DNA from: Bradyrhizobium sp. NDS-1
Lineage (GTDB): Bacteria > Pseudomonadota > Alphaproteobacteria > Rhizobiales > Xanthobacteraceae
NCBI RefSeq assembly: GCF_032918005.1
Contig: NZ_CP136628.1
Span: 7,549,501 to 7,613,500 of the forward strand
Reading direction: 5' to 3'
DNA: 64,000 nt
Shown here piece by piece: positions 46,413 through 54,424 of the stretch. How positions within the stretch are numbered: the first letter of the stretch is position 1; each line of letters opens with the position of its first letter. A program made the translations under genes and the position numbers. Under the pieces are notes generated by a model that was not told the DNA's origin, made no database searches, and saw only the letters and a program-made list of their open reading frames with translations.

Positions 46413-47081
46413 ATGACCGAGCAAAACGATACCAAAGCCAAGGCGGGAGCGATCATCGTTCCCGTGACGCTGTTCGAGCAGAACTGCACCATCATCTGGG
46501 ACGAGCCTTCCAAGAAAGCCGTGGTGATCGATCCCGGCGGGGACGTGCCGAAGATCCTTGACGCGATCAAGCAGACCGGTGTCACCGTGGAGAAGATCTG
46601 GTTGACCCACGGCCATATCGACCATGTCGGCGGTGCGGCGGACTTGCGCGACGCACTGAAGGTGCCGATCGAGGGGCCGCACGAGGCGGACAAATTCCTG
46701 CTCGACAATGTCGTGGAGAGCGGCGCGCGTTTCGGCATGACCGGGGTGCGCAACTTCGCGCCGGACCGCTGGCTCGAGGAGGGCGACAGCGTCTCGATCG
46801 GCGACCTCACGTTCGAGATCTTCCACTGCCCCGGCCATTCGCCCGGCAGCGTGGTGTTCTTCAACAAGGACTTGCGTTTTGCCCATGTCGGCGACGTGCT
46901 ATTCGCCGGCTCGGTCGGACGCACGGATTTGCCCGGCGGCAGCCACGCGACATTGATTAACTCGATCAAGTCCAAGCTCTTGCCGCTCGGCGACGATGTC
47001 GGCTTCATCTGCGGCCATGGCGCCGGCTCGAGCATCGGCCAGGAGCGGATGACCAATCCGTTCATTACCGGCGAGATGTGA
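46413..47081 (+). CDS. MBL-fold metallo-hydrolase (glyoxalase II-like)
   Basis: A 222-residue metallo-beta-lactamase-fold enzyme. The dinuclear zinc motif HGHIDHVGG is near residue 70. Further ligands are in FHCPGHSPGSV near 140, VGDVLFAGSVGRTDLPGG with a bridging Asp near 165, and CGHGAGSS near 205. YcbL-like proteins of this shape hydrolyse S-lactoylglutathione or related thioesters. It is too short for true glyoxalase II. The ATG follows GTGAGG. It diverges from the GH13 gene across 174 bases. Confidence 0.9.
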   Translation: MTEQNDTKAKAGAIIVPVTLFEQNCTIIWDEPSKKAVVIDPGGDVPKILDAIKQTGVTVEKIWLTHGHIDHVGGAADLRDALKVPIEGPHEADKFLLDNVVESGARFGMTGVRNFAPDRWLEEGDSVSIGDLTFEIFHCPGHSPGSVVFFNKDLRFAHVGDVLFAGSVGRTDLPGGSHATLINSIKSKLLPLGDDVGFICGHGAGSSIGQERMTNPFITGEM

Positions 47082-47101
47082 GCGTTGCGACAAACTCCCC
47101 C

Positions 47102-47256
47102 GTCATTCCGGGGAGCGCAATAGCGCGAGACCGGAATCCATAACCGCAGGACGATGTGGTTGCCGGGACTCGGAGTTATGTCTTCGCGTCTCACGATGTC
47201 ACGGGAGCATGGGTCCCGGATCCACGCGCGCCTGAGGCTTGCTGGGCCGGGACGAC
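47102..47256. repeat. long palindromic intergenic repeat, CCATAA-core family, copy 4
   Basis: Starts GTCATTCCGGGGAGCGC, contains ATCCATAACCGCAGGA, ACTCGGAGTT and ATGGGTCCCGGAT, and ends GGCCGGGACGAC. The ends are less symmetric than in the other copies; it looks like a hybrid of the GTCATTCCGGGG and CCATAA-core families. Confidence 0.65.
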
Positions 47257-47282
47257 AGCGGAGTGTGCGTCCCGGTTGGAAA

Positions 47283-48491
47283 TTACTTCATCAACCCCGC
47301 GGCGGTCAGCGCGCGCGTGATGATCTGGCCGATATCGAAGCCACGGGCCTCCTCGCGCGTCGGCGCGACCGGCTGTTCGGCGACGGCCGCGCGGATCGAG
47401 CGGGCGAGATGCGGCGCGGGCGAAAGCGCCTGCTTTGTTGCAGGCTTGGTTACGGACTTGGCTTCCGCCTTCGCAGCGTCCGCAATCCAGTCGGTGAGAC
47501 CGAAGAACGTTGCGATGTGATAGGACGAGGAGATGCCGGCCTCGATCAGGAAGGCGCCTTCGACGCCATAGCGCTGATCATTGTCGGCGATCCCGAGTGG
47601 CGTGCCGTGCGCCATGTCGGTGATGGCGTAGGATTCCACCAGCGTCTCGCCGTCCTTGTTCCACCAGGCCTGGCGCGGATAGCCGTCGACATTGGTCTCC
47701 GCCATCGGCGCTTCCGGCAGATCGTGCAGGTCGAGCCATTGCTTGACGATCTCGTTGGCGTTGCCGGGATTGACGGTGCGATCGGCACTGCCGTGCCACA
47801 CCGAGATTTTCGGCCAGGGGCCCCGATAGTCGGAAGCGTTGCGCACGAGATCGCCGAGTTCGCGCGCAGGACGCACCGGGGAGTGGAACATACCGTCCAG
47901 CGCCTCGCGCAGGTTCGAGGCGATGCCATAGGGCAATCCGGCAATGACCGCGCCCGCCGCGAAGACTTCCGGATAGGTCGCGAGCATCACCGACGTCATG
48001 CCGCCGCCGGCGGACAGACCGGTAATGAAGACGCGCCTGGGGTCGATGCGATGCGCCTTGACCATGTGCGCGATCATCTCACGGATCGAATGCGCCTCGC
48101 CGCCGCCTCGCGCCGTGTCTTCCGGATTGAACCAGTTGAAGCAGGTGTTGCCGTTGTTGATGCGCTGCTGCTCGGGCATCAACAGCCCGAAGCCATAGTG
48201 CTGAGCCAATGTCGACCAGCCGGCGCCGAGGTCGTAGCTGGCCGCGGTCTGCCCGCAGCCATGCAGCACGACGACCAACGCGCGCGGCTTCTGCAACTGC
48301 GCCGGCACGAACGCGAACATGCGCAGGGCCCCGGGATTGTCGCCGAAGCTCGTGACCTCTTCCAATGGACTGGACACATCAGCGCTGCGGCCGAGATCGG
48401 CAAAGCGCAGACCGTCCAGCCTCGGCAGACGTCTCAACAAATCGACATTTTTGGCTAACGACACGGCGAATTCCTGGTGGGCGACGTTCAA
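47283..48491 (-). CDS. PHB depolymerase-family esterase
   Basis: A 402-residue alpha/beta hydrolase of the Esterase_phd group (poly-3-hydroxybutyrate depolymerase or feruloyl-esterase-like). HGCGQTAASYD near residue 80 forms the oxyanion hole. The Ser is in FITGLSAGGGMTSVML near 160. HGSADRTVNPGNANEIVKQW holds the Asp and YAITDMAHGTPLG the catalytic His near 292. A C-terminal tail of about 70 Ala/Lys-rich residues follows. There is no signal peptide, so despite the family name it may be intracellular. The substrate is uncertain. Confidence 0.87.
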   Translation of the reverse strand: MNVAHQEFAVSLAKNVDLLRRLPRLDGLRFADLGRSADVSSPLEEVTSFGDNPGALRMFAFVPAQLQKPRALVVVLHGCGQTAASYDLGAGWSTLAQHYGFGLLMPEQQRINNGNTCFNWFNPEDTARGGGEAHSIREMIAHMVKAHRIDPRRVFITGLSAGGGMTSVMLATYPEVFAAGAVIAGLPYGIASNLREALDGMFHSPVRPARELGDLVRNASDYRGPWPKISVWHGSADRTVNPGNANEIVKQWLDLHDLPEAPMAETNVDGYPRQAWWNKDGETLVESYAITDMAHGTPLGIADNDQRYGVEGAFLIEAGISSSYHIATFFGLTDWIADAAKAEAKSVTKPATKQALSPAPHLARSIRAAVAEQPVAPTREEARGFDIGQIITRALTAAGLMK

Positions 48492-49247
48492 CGTCCAGCC
48501 AAACCAGATAGTTGCTGCGTTGCAAAATAAAAAGACCGTGCGCTGTCAATCCTGCGAAATCGTAGGGATTCCGCGGAATTCCCAGGCATTAACCACAAAT
48601 GCCTCAACTTCGTGCAGGGGCGACGCGCATCCACGTCAGAAATACGGCGTAGACCGGACTTAATGTCATAAACAGCGCAAGCGAGACGAGAGATCCTGCG
48701 CGCCCTGATTGCAGGGTCTTCGACCGCTGAAGACCGCCGCGTCGATTGCGGCCGCTCCGGCCGCATTTCCGATCTGCGCAATGGTGTCGTACATCCCGGA
48801 GGCCGAGCCTGCGGCGACAGGCTTCACGGTCGAGAGCACTGCGCCGGAGAGTGGCGCCATCACCAATCCCCGACCGTGGCCGAAGACGATCTTGGTGAGC
48901 GGGAGCGGCGACGACGCATCGAAGAAGACGCGACGAGCGCGAGCACCGCAAGTCCCGCGATCAGAAACCGCGCAGCCTTCGATCAAGACCCTGATGCCGC
49001 GATGGCGCATTTGCACGCCGCTGTGACGTGACGCCACGACTCTGCATGAACAGTGAGTCACACTGCCGCTGGAACGGGGCACTCTCGACACGTCAATGCG
49101 AGCGAAGCTCGTCGCGCAGGCAGGGAGAGGGAAGAAACACGCATGCCAGCATTCCGCCGTGCGGGACACCGCACGATTGCGTTCGTGCCATCAGGCACGT
49201 AGCCTCACCGTCTCAACGAACAGAAAATCAAAGCCGGAGAGAACGCC
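48492..49247. other. 756-base region containing a decayed MFS transporter
   Basis: No intact gene fits this space. About 48604-49000 holds the transporter remnant described separately. 48492-48603 is AT-richer and probably carries the esterase promoter; 49020-49247 holds the LLM-gene leader with a GGAGAG ribosome site. Confidence 0.6.
48604..49000 (-). pseudogene. remnant of a DHA2-family MFS efflux permease
   Basis: Minus-strand fragments in different frames line up as the C-terminal end of an EmrB/QacA-type transporter. One frame reads RFLIAGLAVLALVASSS at about 48930-48980. A second continues with LVMAPLSGAVLSTV and GSASGMYDTIAQIGNAAG, which are typical of helix 11-12. A third ends SLALFMTLSPVYAVFLTWM, a final helix. 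The order is right but at least two frameshifts separate the pieces and the first two-thirds is missing. It is a non-functional leftover, possibly of an ancestral gene related to the intact one at 9591. Confidence 0.65.
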
Positions 49248-50483
49248 ATGGCGCGCCTGAAGTTCGGAGCCTTTCTTGCCCCGCATCATCCAATCGGGGA
49301 GCATCCGATGCTGCAGTTCCGGCGCGATCTCGACCTGGTCGAGCAGCTCGATGCGCTCGGTTATGACGAGTTCTGGTGCGGCGAGCATCATTCCTCCGGC
49401 TGGGAGATGATCGCCTCGCCCGAGATGTTCCTGGCTGCTGCCGGCGAGCGTACTAAGCGGATCAAGCTCGGCACCGGCGTGGTGTCGCTGCCCTATCATC
49501 ATCCCTACAATGTCGCCCAGCGCATGGTGCAGCTCGACCACATGACCGGCGGCCGCGCCATCTTCGGCTCCGGCCCCGGCGCGCTCGCCTCCGACGCACA
49601 CACGCTCGGCATCGACCCGATGACGCAGCGCGACCGCCAGGACGAGGCCATCGGCGTGATCCGCCGGCTCTTCAACGGCGAGCGGGTCACCGCCAGGAGC
49701 GACTGGTTCACCATGAACGACGCCGCGCTGCAGATCCTGCCGCTGCAGGAGGAGATGCCGTTCGTCGTGGCCTCGCAGATCTCACCTTCCGGCATGACGC
49801 TCGCCGGCAAATACGGCATCGGCATCATCTCACTGGGCTCGATGACGACGCAAGGCCTGATGTCGCTGCAGCAGCAATGGCAGTTCGCCGAAGATGCCGC
49901 GAAGAAGCACGGCACCACGGTGAACCGAGCGGATTGGCGCGTGCTGCTGACCTTCCACATCGCCGAGACCCGCGAGCAGGCGCGCAAGGAGGCCGGCGCC
50001 GGGCTGATGCGCTGGCACAACGAATATAATGTCGGGACGTTGCAGCGGCCGGGGCTGACCGCATTCTCCTCGCCCGACGAGGCCGTGGACAAGACCGCCT
50101 TCGTCGAGGGCGCGGCATCCACCATCGGCACGCCCGACGATCTCGTCAAAACCATCAAGAACGTGATGCAGGTCTCCGGCGGCGTCGGCGCCATCATCGG
50201 GTTCGTGCACGACTGGGCCAATCCGGAAAATACACGCCGGAGCTGGGACATGGTGGCGCGCTATGTCGTACCCGAGATCAACGGCTACATCGATTCCTTG
50301 CGCAGGTCACAGAAGTTCGTGATCGAGAACCGCGCGATCTTCGAGCGCGCAGGCCAGGCGGTGATGGCCAAGATCATGGAGAACGAGAAGGCCGCCGAGG
50401 CGCTGAAGGTGACCGGCCCCGGCCGCGTCGCCATTCCCGCCGTCAACGCCCCGGATCTGCAGAAGGAAGCGGCGAAGCGGTAG
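49248..50483 (+). CDS. LLM-class flavin-dependent monooxygenase
   Basis: A 411-residue bacterial-luciferase-like oxidoreductase, FMN- or F420-dependent, fitting the limonene-monooxygenase-like group. Clear elements are GAFLAPHHPIGEHPMLQFRRDLDLVEQLDALGYDEFWCGEHHSSGWE near the N-terminus, LGTGVVSLPYHHPYNVAQRMVQLDHMTGGRAIFGSGPGALASDA (residues 75-118) and YGIGIISLGSM. The substrate is unknown. GGAGAG precedes the ATG. A P450 gene follows on the same strand 250 bases later, past a small repeat. Confidence 0.9.
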   Translation: MARLKFGAFLAPHHPIGEHPMLQFRRDLDLVEQLDALGYDEFWCGEHHSSGWEMIASPEMFLAAAGERTKRIKLGTGVVSLPYHHPYNVAQRMVQLDHMTGGRAIFGSGPGALASDAHTLGIDPMTQRDRQDEAIGVIRRLFNGERVTARSDWFTMNDAALQILPLQEEMPFVVASQISPSGMTLAGKYGIGIISLGSMTTQGLMSLQQQWQFAEDAAKKHGTTVNRADWRVLLTFHIAETREQARKEAGAGLMRWHNEYNVGTLQRPGLTAFSSPDEAVDKTAFVEGAASTIGTPDDLVKTIKNVMQVSGGVGAIIGFVHDWANPENTRRSWDMVARYVVPEINGYIDSLRRSQKFVIENRAIFERAGQAVMAKIMENEKAAEALKVTGPGRVAIPAVNAPDLQKEAAKR

Positions 50484-50542
50484 TGCCCAATCTGCAATCC
50501 CGCAAGGGCCATCCAGATGACTTCGTAACGTTTGAGCGAACG

Positions 50543-50586
50543 CCTCGTCCTTCGAGACGACCGCTACGCGGTCTCTCGGGATGAGG
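50543..50586. repeat. short palindromic intergenic repeat (CCTCGTCC family)
   Basis: CCTCGTCCTTCGAGACGACC and the inverted CGGGATGAGG-type end enclose GCTACGC. A weaker relative is at 56184-56231. Confidence 0.55.
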
Positions 50587-50732
50587 CTATGCAGCATCGG
50601 CGTCGGCTGAAACGGCCGCCGCGCGTAATTGCGACGGCGGTGGGCTGTGACGATCTTGTGCGCTACACGACCGCAGCCCATCGCGGTCGGATCGTGCTAT
50701 GTTCGCGGCGCCTGCCAACCGGAGCAATCGTC

Positions 50733-52109
50733 ATGTCGATGCAACATATGGCCGCAACGGCGCCCGACTTCACCGCGCCCAAACGCAACGCGCTGACGCA
50801 CATTCCCGGCGACGAGGGCTGGCCCATCTTCGGCAAGACGTTCCAGGTGCTGGCCGATCCCAAAGGCCATGTCGAGGCGAACGGCGTCAAATACGGCCCC
50901 GTCTACCGCACCCATGTTTTCGGCGAGACCAATGTCGTGCTGCTCGGACCGGAGGCCAACGAGCTCGTGATGTTCGACCAGCAAAAGCTGTTCTCGTCGA
51001 CCCACGGCTGGAACAAGGTGCTCGGCCTGTTGTTTCCGCGCGGGTTGATGCTGCTCGATTTCGACGAGCACCGGCTGCACCGCAAGGCGCTGTCGGTCGC
51101 GTTCAAGTCCGGGCCGATGAAGTCCTATCTCAGCGACCTCGACCACGGCATCTCCGCGCGGGTCGCACAGTGGAAGGCCAAGCCCGGCGAAATGCAGCTC
51201 TACCCGGCGATGAAGCAGCTCACGCTCGATCTCGCTGCGGCCTCGTTCCTCGGCGCAGACATCGGACCGGAGGTCGACGAGATCAACCGCGCCTTCGTCG
51301 ACATGGTCGCCGCTGCCGTCGCCCCGATCCGCCGCCCCTTGCCCGGCACCCAGATGGCGGCCGGCGTACGCGGGCGCAAGCGAATCGTCGCCTATTTCCG
51401 CGAGCAGATCCCGCTGCGACGCGGCAATCATGGCGGCGATGATCTGTTCTCGCAGCTCTGCCGTGCCACCCATGAGGACGGCGCGCTGCTGTCCGAGCAG
51501 GACATCATCGACCACATGAGCTTCCTGATGATGGCGGCACACGACACGCTGACCTCGTCGCTGACCTCCTTCATCGGCGAGCTCGCAGCGAATCCGGACT
51601 GGCAGGACCGGCTGCGCGCGGAGGTGCTCGCGCTCGGGCTCGCCCCGGGCGCGCCGAGCAGCTTCGACGATCTCGAGAAAATGCCTCTGTGCGAGATGGC
51701 GTTCAAGGAGGCGCTGCGGATCAAGCCGCCGGTGCCCTCGATGCCGCGCCGCGCCATGCGCGATTTCACCTTCAAGGGCTTCACGATCCCCGCCGGCACG
51801 GCGGTCGGCGTCAATCCACTCTATACGCATCACATGAAGGATATCTGGCCGGACCCGGACCGCTTCGATCCGCTGCGCTTCACCGAGGAAGCGCAACGGG
51901 CCCGCCACCGCTTCGCCTGGGTGCCGTTCGGCGGCGGCGCGCATATGTGCCTCGGCCTGCACTTCGCCTACATGCAGGCGAAATGCTTCGCGCGGCATTT
52001 CCTGCAGAATATCGAAGTGTCGCTCGCGCCCGGTTACAAGCCGGACTGGCAGATGTGGCCGATCCCGAAGCCGCGGGACGGGCTGAAGGTCAGGATGAAG
52101 GCGGTGTGA
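50733..52109 (+). CDS. cytochrome P450
   Basis: A 458-residue soluble heme monooxygenase. The heme loop FGGGAHMCLGLHFAYMQ has the thiolate Cys near residue 405. The I-helix AAHDTLTSSL near 270 has the acid-alcohol pair DT. The K-helix E-x-x-R is in FKEALRIKP near 333. The start IPGDEGWPIFGKTF and PKGHVEANGVKYGPVYRTHVFG are common P450 N-terminal motifs. No ferredoxin or reductase gene is adjacent; electrons must come from elsewhere. ATG at 50733 follows GGAGCAA. The proline-rich hinge and length suggest a CYP51/CYP120-like class, not assigned further. Confidence 0.93.
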   Translation: MSMQHMAATAPDFTAPKRNALTHIPGDEGWPIFGKTFQVLADPKGHVEANGVKYGPVYRTHVFGETNVVLLGPEANELVMFDQQKLFSSTHGWNKVLGLLFPRGLMLLDFDEHRLHRKALSVAFKSGPMKSYLSDLDHGISARVAQWKAKPGEMQLYPAMKQLTLDLAAASFLGADIGPEVDEINRAFVDMVAAAVAPIRRPLPGTQMAAGVRGRKRIVAYFREQIPLRRGNHGGDDLFSQLCRATHEDGALLSEQDIIDHMSFLMMAAHDTLTSSLTSFIGELAANPDWQDRLRAEVLALGLAPGAPSSFDDLEKMPLCEMAFKEALRIKPPVPSMPRRAMRDFTFKGFTIPAGTAVGVNPLYTHHMKDIWPDPDRFDPLRFTEEAQRARHRFAWVPFGGGAHMCLGLHFAYMQAKCFARHFLQNIEVSLAPGYKPDWQMWPIPKPRDGLKVRMKAV

Positions 52110-52121
52110 GCGACTCACACC

Positions 52122-52199
52122 GTCATTCCGGGGCGATGCGGAGCATCGAACCCGGAATCTCGAGATTCCGGGTTCGCACTTCGTGCGCCCCGGAACGAC
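52122..52199. repeat. palindromic intergenic repeat, GTCATTCCGGGG family, copy 5
   Basis: From GTCATTCCGGGGCGATGCG to GCCCCGGAACGAC with inner CCCGGAATCTCGAGATTCCGGG palindrome. It shares most of its bases with the copy at 32104-32184. Confidence 0.8.
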
Positions 52200-52215
52200 A
52201 GAAGGTGACCTGCTC

Positions 52216-53055
52216 CTACGCGCCCTGGCCGAACGCCTTGCGCAAGTCCACGTAGCCCTGCTGCTGCTGGCTCCAGTTGCGGCCGCCGGTCATGGCGCCG
52301 TCGACGACGAGGTCGTGGCCGTTGATGAAGCTCGATTCGTCGCTGGCGAGGAACACGGCGGCATGGGCGATGTCATCGGGAAGGCCGGCACGCGGGATCG
52401 GCTGCGCGGTCTTGTAGACCTCGCGCATCACCGCCGGCGTCTTCTCCGCCGCATCGGTCGAGAGCCCGAGCGCCTTGCCGAAAATGCCGGTCGCGATCGC
52501 TCCGGGCGAGATCGCGTTGACGCGTACATTGGACTCGCCGAGCTCCATCGCCACGCATTTGGTGAGATGAATCACCGCCGCCTTGGCCGCGCTATAGACC
52601 ATCGAGGACGAGAACCCGGCAAGGCGCCCGGCGATGCTGCCATTGTTGATGATGCTGCCGCTTCCCTGCTTCTTCATGTAGGGCGCGGCATGCTTCATGC
52701 CCAGCATGACGCTGCGCACCAGCGTCGCCATTGCGGCATCGAAGCGATCGGCCTCGAGACCCTCGATGCCGCCGGTCTGCGCCGGGCCGCCGGCATTGTT
52801 GAACAGGCAGTCGATCCGGCCGAACTTGTCCACGGCCAGCGCGATCAGGGCCTGCATCTGCGCTTCGACCGTCACGTCGGTCTGGCGGAAGATGCAGTTG
52901 ACCCCGAGCTGGCTCGCCAGCGCCTCACCTTCCGGTACACGCCGGCCCGCGATCACAATTTTGGCACCTTCGGCAACGAAGACTTCCGCAGTGCGCAATC
53001 CGATCCCGCTCGTCGCGCCCGTAATCACCGCAACCTTGCCGTCCAGCCTGCCCAT
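52216..53055 (-). CDS. short-chain dehydrogenase/reductase (SDR)
   Basis: A 279-residue Rossmann-fold NAD(P)-dependent oxidoreductase. The cofactor motif is TGATSGIGLRTAE near residue 14 (TGxxxGIG). NNAGG is near 90, catalytic Ser in NNGSIAG near 140, and YSAAK near 155. The tail LASDESSFINGHDLVVDGAMTGG is typical of classical SDRs. Asp/Arg-type cofactor residues are not decisive for NAD versus NADP. The substrate is unknown. It converges with the P450 gene and diverges from the HWE kinase gene. Confidence 0.93.
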   Translation of the reverse strand: MGRLDGKVAVITGATSGIGLRTAEVFVAEGAKIVIAGRRVPEGEALASQLGVNCIFRQTDVTVEAQMQALIALAVDKFGRIDCLFNNAGGPAQTGGIEGLEADRFDAAMATLVRSVMLGMKHAAPYMKKQGSGSIINNGSIAGRLAGFSSSMVYSAAKAAVIHLTKCVAMELGESNVRVNAISPGAIATGIFGKALGLSTDAAEKTPAVMREVYKTAQPIPRAGLPDDIAHAAVFLASDESSFINGHDLVVDGAMTGGRNWSQQQQGYVDLRKAFGQGA

Positions 53056-53249
53056 GGAATGTCCCTGTTTTCGAACCATTTGACGCCCGATGGCGGACAC
53101 CGATCGATGACGGCGCCGCGACGGTCGGCGGCGCAAGCGCCACTATTCCCGCCGGCTTCCGTCAAGGCAAGCTTTGCTTCCGCCGGGGACGTGCGTACCA
53201 TTCCTGGCAATCGCCCGATTTTCGGACGCGTCTCGCAACCGGGCTGTGC

Positions 53250-54215
53250 ATGGGGAAGCTGATCGACGAATTCCGCAGGGGTTGGCAGGGCGTGGCACCG
53301 CCATCGCTGGGCCTGAGCCTCACCTTCGCGGTCGCCTGCCTGCTGGTTGCGACGCTGGCGCGCTGGGCCCTCGCGCATGTGCGGCCCGACGTCTACTTCA
53401 CCCCGTATTTCCCGGCCGTGTTCTTCGCCGCCGCGTTCGGAGGATTCCGGATCGGCATCATCACCGCGCTCTTCGGCGGGGTGCTCGGCGTCGTCGTGAA
53501 CTTCAGCGACGCCATGGCCGACAACGCGCGGTTTGCCTTGCTGGCGCTCTACTGGGCCGTGAGCGCGCTGACCATCTGGGGGGTCGAGCATTATCGCACC
53601 ATGCTGGCCGAGCAGCGCAGGATCTCCAGGCGCCTGATCGAGGAAGAGGATTACCGCAAGCTGCTGGTCGACGAGCTCCAGCACCGGTTGAAGAACAAGT
53701 TGTCGACGGTGCACGCCGTAATCCACCAGGTGCTGCATGACCAGCCGCAGGTCTGGGCCCGGGTCGATCCGCGGCTGCGGTCGCTGGCTGCGACCGACGA
53801 TTTGATCTCGCGCATCGACAAGGCTGGCTGCGACATCCGCGATCTCCTGATTTCGGAGCTCGGCCCCTACGGCCATGTCCGCTTCACTCTCAACGGCGAG
53901 CGATTGTTCCTGCCGCCGAAGCTCGCGGTCACACTGTCATTGATGTTTCACGAGCTCGCCACCAATGCGGGCAAATATGGTGCGTTCTCCTCGCCTCGCG
54001 GTCTGCTGCAGGTGTCGTGGACAGTCAGCGACGACCGGCTGACCATCACCTGGGACGAAACCGAGGGGCCGAGCGTGGACAAGGTGTCCGAGCCCGGCTT
54101 CGGCACCAAGCTGCTGAAATCGGCGCTGACGGCCTTCGATGGCAAATCCGAGATCTCCTATCTGAAGACCGGGCTGCATTGCATCATGCAGTGCCGAATC
54201 CCGCAAAGCGAATAA
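53250..54215 (+). CDS. HWE-family sensor histidine kinase with membrane domain
   Basis: A 321-residue membrane histidine kinase. Residues 20-125 form a DUF4118-like membrane domain with four helices, ending AVSALTIWGVEHYRTML. A short linker leads to the HWE/HisKA_2 dimerisation segment DELQHRLKNKLSTVHAV with the phospho-His near residue 148. The kinase domain has FHELATNAGKYGAFSS (N-box), TWDETEGPSV with the Trp-x-Glu of the HWE family, and GFGTKLLKSAL. Such kinases feed the alphaproteobacterial general stress response or other single-domain response regulators. No cognate regulator is adjacent. GGDEF-EAL follows on the same strand. Confidence 0.9.
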   Translation: MGKLIDEFRRGWQGVAPPSLGLSLTFAVACLLVATLARWALAHVRPDVYFTPYFPAVFFAAAFGGFRIGIITALFGGVLGVVVNFSDAMADNARFALLALYWAVSALTIWGVEHYRTMLAEQRRISRRLIEEEDYRKLLVDELQHRLKNKLSTVHAVIHQVLHDQPQVWARVDPRLRSLAATDDLISRIDKAGCDIRDLLISELGPYGHVRFTLNGERLFLPPKLAVTLSLMFHELATNAGKYGAFSSPRGLLQVSWTVSDDRLTITWDETEGPSVDKVSEPGFGTKLLKSALTAFDGKSEISYLKTGLHCIMQCRIPQSE

Positions 54216-54424
54216 CGTCGCGCGCCAAGCGAAAGCGCACCCGCGTTCCGCTCGCGTTTTCTCGTGCGCTGTTGACCCTCTGTTAATGACGATCGTCGGC
54301 GCGCGTCGCAGCGCCGCAAAACATCCCCGTATTTCTCCGGACCCCTTAACCAAACTTAAGAGGGAACCGCGCAAGATCGCGTCCATTGCAAAGGCGCGCT
54401 GAAACAACAAGATTCACGACTTCT

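Noticed and set aside
48604..49169. Intact small gene in the gap before the LLM flavoprotein
   Set aside because: The only homology-like segments jump between frames, so the frames are pieces of a decayed transporter rather than separate genes.
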